Below, piece by piece: positions 32,684 through 38,069 of a stretch of DNA of 38,069 nucleotides (positions within the stretch are counted from its first letter, which is position 1; every line of letters begins with the position of its first letter). A model generated the notes under the pieces. The model had not been told where the DNA came from. It made no database searches and saw only the letters and a list, made by a program, of their open reading frames with translations. The translations under genes and the position numbers were made by a program. Location: positions 1 to 38,069 of the forward strand of contig JANQPZ010000216.1 of assembly GCA_028285215.1 (NCBI GenBank), read 5' to 3'. The DNA is from Rhodovibrionaceae bacterium (lineage in GTDB: Bacteria; Pseudomonadota; Alphaproteobacteria; Kiloniellales; DSM-21159).

Positions 32684-34702
32684 ATGGTGTCGGCAGGGCG
32701 AGAGCGGCAGAATCCAGCATTGCGTGCGGTGGTACGGGTTGTTCGAAACGGGTTGTTCACCGTGACGGGCTTCAGCGTTCTGACCAACCTGCTGATGCTG
32801 ACTTCGCCGATCTACATGTTGTTGGTCTACGACAAGGTCCTCTCCAGCGGCCAGTCGGCAACCTTGCTGTATCTCACACTGATTGCCGGCCTCGCGTTGC
32901 TGGCGTTGGGCTTGTTGGAAACGGTCCGCCTGCGTCTGCTCGGCCGGGTCGGTGCCGAAGTCGAACACTCCCTGTCGCCGGAACTGCTGCGGACCGCCGT
33001 CGAAAGCACCCTGAACGGCACCCCGACCTCGGCTCAGCCGATGCGCGATCTCGGCAGCGTGCGCGGGTTCCTGGGCAGCAGTCAGGTCACGGCCTTGCTC
33101 GATGCGCCCTGGGTGCCCTTCTTCGTGGCCGCCTTGGCGGTGCTGCACCCGCTGCTCGGCCTGCTTGGCCTGGCATCGGCGATCGTGTTGTTCGCCCTGG
33201 CCGTTCTGAACGACCGGCTGACGCGCAAACCGCTCTCGACCTCCTCGGGCGCAGCGCTGGCGGGCAATCAGCGCCTCGAGTTCGCATTGCGCAATGCCGA
33301 AGCGATCAAGTCGATGGGGATGTTCGATGCCCTGCGCACGCGTTGGTCCAACGACACGGCAACGGCCATTCTCGGGCAGTTGAACGCGGCCGATGCCAGT
33401 GCCGTCGTCACCGGGGCGTCGCGGTTCCTAAGGCTCTTGGCTCAGACGCTGGTGCTTGGGTTGGGCGCCTACCTGGTGCTGCAAAACCAAATGAGTGCCG
33501 GCGCGATGATCGCTTCCTCCATCCTGTTGGGACGCGCTCTTGCCCCAGTCGAGCAGTCGCTCGGCAGTTGGCGTACCTATGTCGGAGCGCGCGACGCCTG
33601 GCGGCGCCTGACGGCGCTGCTGGATCGTTTTCCGCAAGAGGCGGAGCGGATGCAACTGCCCGAGCCGAAAGGGCGGGTGGTCTTCGATGACGTCTGGTTC
33701 GTCCCGCAAGGCCGCAGCGAACCGACGATTGCCGCCGTTTCTCTCGACCTGACGCCGGGACAGGCGATTGGGGTGATCGGCCCGTCCGGCGCAGGTAAGT
33801 CGACTCTCTGCAAGCTGCTGATCGGCGTCTGGACACCGACGCGTGGGGCCGTGCGCCTTGACGGTGCCGAGATCCGACACTGGAGCCCGGCGCAGCTTGG
33901 CAAGCATCTGGGCTATCTGCCGCAAGACGTCGAGCTCTTCGACGGCACAGTGCGCGAGAACATCGCGCGCATGGACGGCGATGCCGACGCCGACGACATC
34001 GTTTGGGCCGCCAAGACGGCCGGCGTTCACGACTTCATTCTCTCGTTGCCGAATGCCTACGATACGGAGATCGGCGACGGTGGCTCCTCGCTTTCGGGGG
34101 GACAGCGCCAGCGGATCGGTCTGGCGCGGGCCATCTATGGCCGGCCAAAGCTGCTGGTTCTGGACGAACCCCATGCCAGTCTGGACGGCCAGGGGGAGGC
34201 CGACCTGATGCAGGCCGTGGAAGCTGCAAAGGACTGGGGCGCGACGGTCATCCTGGTTGCGCACCGACCGGCGATTCTGCGTCCGGCCGATCGGCTCGTG
34301 GTCATCCACGACGGGCGTGTGGTGATGGAGGGCGAGAGAGCGGACATTTTGCGCCGCCTGCAACAGCCCGCGACGCTTGCGCATCCGAACGTCGCTGCCG
34401 GGCCAGGTGCTCTGGCAGTCGAGCCTCCGGCGCCCGCCGGTGTGGCTGTTGCCGATTATCGATCGGAGGGCACCGAGACGGCGGACGCCGGGCCTGGGGT
34501 TTCCAGCTCTCCGTCGCAGACCGAAGAGGCCGGCGGCGCTCGGGAGCAGACGGAAGCGCCGGGCGACGACGGCAAGGTTGCCAAGCCGGAGACGTTCAAG
34601 GCCGGAGCGGCCGGCGTGCTGGCCCGTGCCGCTGCGCCGCAAAAGGGCCGCAACCGCGCCCTGGAACGACTGCGCGCGCGACGCAAGGAGGCATCCGCAT
34701 GA
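32684..34702 (+). CDS. Type I secretion system permease/ATPase (PrtD/PrsD-like)
   Basis: A 672-residue ABC exporter. The membrane part has the PrtD-like start LFTVTGFSVLTNLLMLTSPIYMLLVYDKVL, with further helices up to about residue 290. The ATPase domain has Walker A GPSGAGKST (about 366-374), LSGGQRQR (about 470) and Walker B KLLVLDEPHASLD (about 488). From about residue 560 there is an extension of roughly 110 residues rich in Ala, Gly, Pro and Glu that ends in basic residues (RNRALERLRARRKEASA); this is longer than usual. ATG at 32684 follows CGGAG. It overlaps the HlyD gene (ATGA). In rhizobia such pairs (PrsDE) export polysaccharide-modifying enzymes. Confidence 0.93.
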   Translation: MVSAGRERQNPALRAVVRVVRNGLFTVTGFSVLTNLLMLTSPIYMLLVYDKVLSSGQSATLLYLTLIAGLALLALGLLETVRLRLLGRVGAEVEHSLSPELLRTAVESTLNGTPTSAQPMRDLGSVRGFLGSSQVTALLDAPWVPFFVAALAVLHPLLGLLGLASAIVLFALAVLNDRLTRKPLSTSSGAALAGNQRLEFALRNAEAIKSMGMFDALRTRWSNDTATAILGQLNAADASAVVTGASRFLRLLAQTLVLGLGAYLVLQNQMSAGAMIASSILLGRALAPVEQSLGSWRTYVGARDAWRRLTALLDRFPQEAERMQLPEPKGRVVFDDVWFVPQGRSEPTIAAVSLDLTPGQAIGVIGPSGAGKSTLCKLLIGVWTPTRGAVRLDGAEIRHWSPAQLGKHLGYLPQDVELFDGTVRENIARMDGDADADDIVWAAKTAGVHDFILSLPNAYDTEIGDGGSSLSGGQRQRIGLARAIYGRPKLLVLDEPHASLDGQGEADLMQAVEAAKDWGATVILVAHRPAILRPADRLVVIHDGRVVMEGERADILRRLQQPATLAHPNVAAGPGALAVEPPAPAGVAVADYRSEGTETADAGPGVSSSPSQTEEAGGAREQTEAPGDDGKVAKPETFKAGAAGVLARAAAPQKGRNRALERLRARRKEASA

Positions 34703-36000
34703 ACCAGCCGGTCAACTATGCACGGCGGGGCACGGTCATGTTCGGCTTGATCGTGGCCAGCTTGTTCTTCGTTGTCGGCGGCGGCTGGGCGGCTCTGGCG
34801 CCGATTGCCAGCGCGACCATCGCCAACGGAGAAGTCGGACCGATCAGCGAGAGGCAGGTCATCCAGCATCTTGAGGGCGGTATCGTTGAGCGGATCGGTG
34901 TTTCGAACGGCGATGTGGTGGCGTCGGGAGATGAGTTGGTCGTGCTGCGCGCCGTTTCCGCACAGTCGGACATGATTGCGCTTCGGGCGCGCCAGCGCGC
35001 CTTGGTCGCCGAGGCGGCGCGCCTTGTGGCCGAGCGCGACGGCCTTGAAGATATTCTCTTCGCGCATGAAGCGCTTCAGGCAGACGACGAGCCGACCGTG
35101 GAGGCCCTCAAGGAGTCTGAGCGCAAGCGCCTGGCAGCACGGCGCAAGGCCATGGCAAACGAAGTTTCGATCCGCGAGCGTCAGATCGAACAGACCGACC
35201 AGGAAATTCGAGGCCTGCGTGACCAGATTGCGCAGACGCAAGAACAGATGAGCCTGATCTCGCAAGAGGTTGCCGGTGTCGCGGAGCTTTACGAGAAGAA
35301 GCTGGTGCCGGTCAGCCGCTACCTGTCGCTCAAGCGGGCACGGTCCGAACTCGGTGGAGAGCTCAGCCGACTTGAGGCTGCGATTGCCGCCGCCGAATCC
35401 CGAATCAGCGAGTATCAGCTGCAGATTCTCGGGTTGGAACGCCGGCGAGAAGCGGATGTGGAGGATCGTCTGGCGGAGGTCGAAGCCGATCTTGCCGAAG
35501 TGGAAGCAACCTTGACGAAGAGCCGGGACGAGCTGGAGCGCACGGTGGTGCGGGCGCCCAGCGACGGCGTGGTGATCAATCTGTCGGTCACCGGACCGGG
35601 CGCGGTGGTGCGCCAAGGCGATACCATTCTGGAACTCGTTCCCAAGGACGACGAGCTGGTGATCGACGTCGAGTTTCAACCGACCGACATCGACTCCATA
35701 CGTGTCGGCCAGGACGCGACGGTGATGTTCACTGGACTGCCGGCGCGCGACATGCAGCGGCTTGACGGTGTCGTGACATGGATTGCTGCCGACAGCGTCG
35801 AAGATCAGCGCACGGGCTTGCGAACCTATAAGGCGCGGATCGGTCTTACCGAGACCGCCGCGGCCGATCTGCCGCCAGGTGTCGACCTGAAGCCCGGCAT
35901 GCCGGCGACCGTTTACGTGCACTTGGGTGAGCAAACGTTTCTCGAATACGTATCCAAACCGCTTCTGCAGAGCTTCAGCAATGCCTTGCGCGAAGGGTAA
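34699..36000 (+). CDS. HlyD family type I secretion periplasmic adaptor
   Basis: A 433-residue membrane fusion protein. One N-terminal helix (VMFGLIVASLFFVVGGGWAAL), then the lipoyl-like half QVIQHLEGGIVERIGVSNGDVV, a long coiled coil (about residues 90-290) and the second half RAPSDGVVINLSVTGPGAVVRQGD, with the conserved GLRTYKARIGL and GVDLKPGMPATVYV near the end. It links the ABC exporter to an outer-membrane channel, which is not encoded here. ATG follows AAGGAGG and overlaps the ABC stop (ATGA). Confidence 0.95.
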   Translation: MNQPVNYARRGTVMFGLIVASLFFVVGGGWAALAPIASATIANGEVGPISERQVIQHLEGGIVERIGVSNGDVVASGDELVVLRAVSAQSDMIALRARQRALVAEAARLVAERDGLEDILFAHEALQADDEPTVEALKESERKRLAARRKAMANEVSIRERQIEQTDQEIRGLRDQIAQTQEQMSLISQEVAGVAELYEKKLVPVSRYLSLKRARSELGGELSRLEAAIAAAESRISEYQLQILGLERRREADVEDRLAEVEADLAEVEATLTKSRDELERTVVRAPSDGVVINLSVTGPGAVVRQGDTILELVPKDDELVIDVEFQPTDIDSIRVGQDATVMFTGLPARDMQRLDGVVTWIAADSVEDQRTGLRTYKARIGLTETAAADLPPGVDLKPGMPATVYVHLGEQTFLEYVSKPLLQSFSNALREG

Positions 36001-36017
36001 GCTGTTCCCTTTGCTGA

Positions 36018-36938
36018 ATGCGCGGTGATCTACAGATGCTCGACTACTCCGTTGTGGTTCCTCACTACAATCAGCCTGGCGATCTTCGGCGCTGCTTGCG
36101 TAGCCTTTTGGACCAGACGGTTTCCCGAAGTTCGTACGAGATCATCGTGGTCGACAACAACTCTCAAACGCCGCTCGATCCGATTCGAAAGGAGTTCGGG
36201 GACGAGATCCATCTTGTCAATGAGCCCCAGCAGGGGGCGGCGCACGCTCGAAACCGCGGCATGGCGCAGGCGAAAGCCGATCTTCTCTTATTCACCGATG
36301 CCGACTGCGTCGTTGCCCCGAACTGGATCGAGTCATGCGCGGACAGTCTGGAAACGTCCAAGCTCTGCGGCGGAGCGATCGAGGTCGTCACGGAGAACCC
36401 GGCGCGGCGAACGCCGACCGAATGTTTCGAGTTGGCATTCGCATTCGATCAGAGGAAATACATCGAGGAAAAGAGGTTCTCGGCAACGGCCAATCTCGCT
36501 GTGCATCGTGACGTCGCCGCCCAAGTCGGCGCGTTCCGGGATCAGGTGTCCGAGGATGTGGACTGGTGTTGGCGTGCATATGACGCGGGTTTTCCCATCG
36601 TCTTCGCTGCGAACGCGATCGTGTCCCATCCTGCCCGGCGTTGCTTCAAAGAACTGACGGCCAAGTGGCGACGTCTGACGAGAGAAGACTTGAATCTTCG
36701 GCGAGAATACGGCTTCTCGCTGCAGTCTACGATGCTGCGTCAAGCCGCTGTCGCAGCCTCTCCATTCGCTCACTGGATCAGAGTGGTGCGGCGAAAGGAC
36801 TTCAGCTTGAGAGAGAAGATCGGTGCCATCGCCGTGCTTTTTGCCGTTCGGTTCTATCGGTTCGGCTACGGTATGCGGCTGCTCCTGCAAGACCGAAGAG
36901 CCTGGCAGGCGCGCAAGGCTGCGGTATCTGCCGCTTGA
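36018..36938 (+). CDS. Family 2 glycosyltransferase
   Basis: A 306-residue GT-A enzyme with YSVVVPHYNQPGDLRRCLRSL, EIIVVDNNSQT, the segment GAAHARNRGM and the metal-binding LLLFTDADCVVAPNW. The downstream EDVDWCWRAYDAG is the typical ED motif. It transfers a sugar to a growing surface polysaccharide. ATG at 36018 gives the full length, but ATG at 36036 (GGTGA in front) is equally possible. It lies 17 bases after the HlyD gene, so it is likely in the same operon. Confidence 0.93.
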   Translation: MRGDLQMLDYSVVVPHYNQPGDLRRCLRSLLDQTVSRSSYEIIVVDNNSQTPLDPIRKEFGDEIHLVNEPQQGAAHARNRGMAQAKADLLLFTDADCVVAPNWIESCADSLETSKLCGGAIEVVTENPARRTPTECFELAFAFDQRKYIEEKRFSATANLAVHRDVAAQVGAFRDQVSEDVDWCWRAYDAGFPIVFAANAIVSHPARRCFKELTAKWRRLTREDLNLRREYGFSLQSTMLRQAAVAASPFAHWIRVVRRKDFSLREKIGAIAVLFAVRFYRFGYGMRLLLQDRRAWQARKAAVSAA

Positions 36939-36984
36939 TGTGCGATCTTATTGAACGCCGGGTTGAGGTTGATTGAGCGGACGC

Positions 36985-37926
36985 ATGCCGGATCTGAGTA
37001 TCATTATCGTCAGCTACAACACGCGGGACCTTCTTCTGGAAGCTCTCCAAGCCGTATTCGCCACCGGCTGTCGCCGCCCCTTCGAAGTCATCGTTTTGGA
37101 CAACGACTCTGCCGATCGGTCCGCGGACGCGGTTGCCGAAAGCTTCCCCGACGTCCGCCTGATTCGATCTGAAGAGAACTTGGGTTTCGCCAAAGGCAAC
37201 AATGTTGCGGCAACCCAAAGCGATGCAGAATGGCTGCTCCTCCTCAATCCCGATACGGCCGTTTACCCCGGCGCTCTCGACAGGATTCTCACATTTGCCG
37301 AGGAGCATAGAGAGGGCGGCATCTATGGAGGACAGACCTTCTTCCCCGACGGATCGGTGAACATCGCGTCCTGCTGGCAGAAGCCGACTCCCTGGAGCCT
37401 GTTCTGCTCCGCGTTCGGCCTGAATGTCCTGCTGCCGAACTCGTCTCTGCTCAACCCCGAGAAGATGGGGGGGTGGAAGCGCGACAGCGTGCGGCACGTC
37501 GACATCGTCGTCGGGTGCTTTCTGTTAATCCGCCGGGAGCTTTGGAAGGAACTGGGCGGCTTCGACACCACGTTCTGGATGTACGGTGAGGATGCCGATC
37601 TCTGTTTGCGGGCTCAGCGTCTCGGATACCGGCCGATGATCACGCCGGATGCCCAGTTGATGCATGTGATCGGCGCCAGCAGCAAGGGCTCGGCGGCCAA
37701 GACGCTGCTGCTCTACAAGGGCCGTGCAACCCTGATCCGGAGACACTGGTCAAAAGGCTGGCAGCCGTGGGGCACGGCGATGCAATGGTTGTGGATCTTC
37801 AATCGCCTGTCTGCCGCCAGGCTACTGTCGATTCTGTTGCCGGGACGATTTCGGGACACCTACGCCAAGTGGCGCGAGGTCTGGCGCCAGCGGTCCGATT
37901 GGATGATGGGCTATGATCGCGTCTGA
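36985..37926 (+). CDS. Family 2 glycosyltransferase (rhamnosyltransferase-like)
   Basis: A 313-residue enzyme with LSIIIVSYNTRDLLLEAL, EVIVLDNDSADRS, NLGFAKGNNVA and LLLLNPDTAVYPG. The catalytic region is GGFDTTFWMYGEDADLCLRAQRLGY. The NLGFAxGNN and MYxEDxDLC motifs are typical of WbbL-like rhamnosyltransferases, though the sugar is not certain. ATG at 36985 starts just before the conserved strand; a TTG four codons upstream is an alternative. Confidence 0.93.
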   Translation: MPDLSIIIVSYNTRDLLLEALQAVFATGCRRPFEVIVLDNDSADRSADAVAESFPDVRLIRSEENLGFAKGNNVAATQSDAEWLLLLNPDTAVYPGALDRILTFAEEHREGGIYGGQTFFPDGSVNIASCWQKPTPWSLFCSAFGLNVLLPNSSLLNPEKMGGWKRDSVRHVDIVVGCFLLIRRELWKELGGFDTTFWMYGEDADLCLRAQRLGYRPMITPDAQLMHVIGASSKGSAAKTLLLYKGRATLIRRHWSKGWQPWGTAMQWLWIFNRLSAARLLSILLPGRFRDTYAKWREVWRQRSDWMMGYDRV

Positions 37927-37967
37927 AGGAGCTGCAGTCCGTTGCGTTTTGTCGAGGCGGTGGGCCA

Positions 37968-38069
37968 ATGACCGAGGATGACGAGCGGCTTGGGCCGGCG
38001 CAGGTTCCGGGTCTTGGCTCGGCCAAAAAAGTCAGCCTCAACCGGGGGCAACGCCTTCTGCGCTTGATC
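37968..38069 (+). CDS. Start of an unidentified gene (cut by window end)
   Basis: Thirty-four codons beginning MTEDDERLGPAQVPGLGS and continuing without a stop to the window end, with GAGGCGG in front of the ATG. It lies 41 bases after the glycosyltransferase and is likely another polysaccharide gene, but too little is visible to name it. Confidence 0.5.
   Translation, partial: MTEDDERLGPAQVPGLGSAKKVSLNRGQRLLRLI

Overview
The window is a stretch of chromosome from a high-GC alphaproteobacterium, most likely of the Rhodospirillales type. This rests on a CcrM-type GANTC methyltransferase, a perfect CtrA-type box (TTAA-N7-TTAA), and a gene neighbourhood smc / DsbA-like / DUF721 / mutY / ccrM / rnhB that I recognise from that group. 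The assignment is inferred from gene content; no rRNA is present.

Positions 1-16.5 kb are mostly housekeeping genes: the N-terminal half of SMC, a DsbA-like oxidoreductase, a DUF721 protein coupled to a PepSY membrane protein, a GFA-family protein, mutY, ccrM, a small cysteine-bearing exported protein with a DoxX-like membrane protein, rnhB, a PA0069-type radical SAM protein, an aminoglycoside-phosphotransferase-like kinase, a TIGR04283/TIGR04282 glycosyltransferase pair, moaB, a lytic transglycosylase and a family-4-like uracil-DNA glycosylase. Positions 16.8-22.4 kb hold ETF-ubiquinone oxidoreductase, a DUF2007-type membrane protein, a TPR protein, ispE and tRNA-Gln(UUG).

Positions 22.4-30.3 kb form one minus-strand operon. 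It encodes an IclR regulator, an acyl-CoA synthetase, a citryl-CoA-lyase-like protein, an SDR, the three parts of a tripartite tricarboxylate transporter (TctC, TctB, TctA) and a second SDR. Several junctions overlap by four bases. The layout reads as uptake of a carboxylic acid, activation to a CoA thioester, carbon-carbon cleavage and oxidation of a hydroxyl group. The substrate is not known.

From 30.9 kb to the end is a surface-polysaccharide and secretion region. It holds an AT-richer O-antigen ligase/polymerase-like gene preceded by a 29-codon coupled ORF, a type I secretion ABC/HlyD pair, two family-2 glycosyltransferases and the start of another gene.

Non-genic signals include four copies of a palindromic element starting TAGAGC..GATC (one codes for the C-terminus of a protein, two supply stop codons), a cluster of GANTC sites in front of ccrM, a CtrA-type box in front of the lytic transglycosylase, a double inverted repeat of ATTCG/CGAAT half-sites in front of the cysteine-protein/DoxX pair, a palindromic candidate operator for the IclR operon, and an intercistronic hairpin between tctC and tctB.
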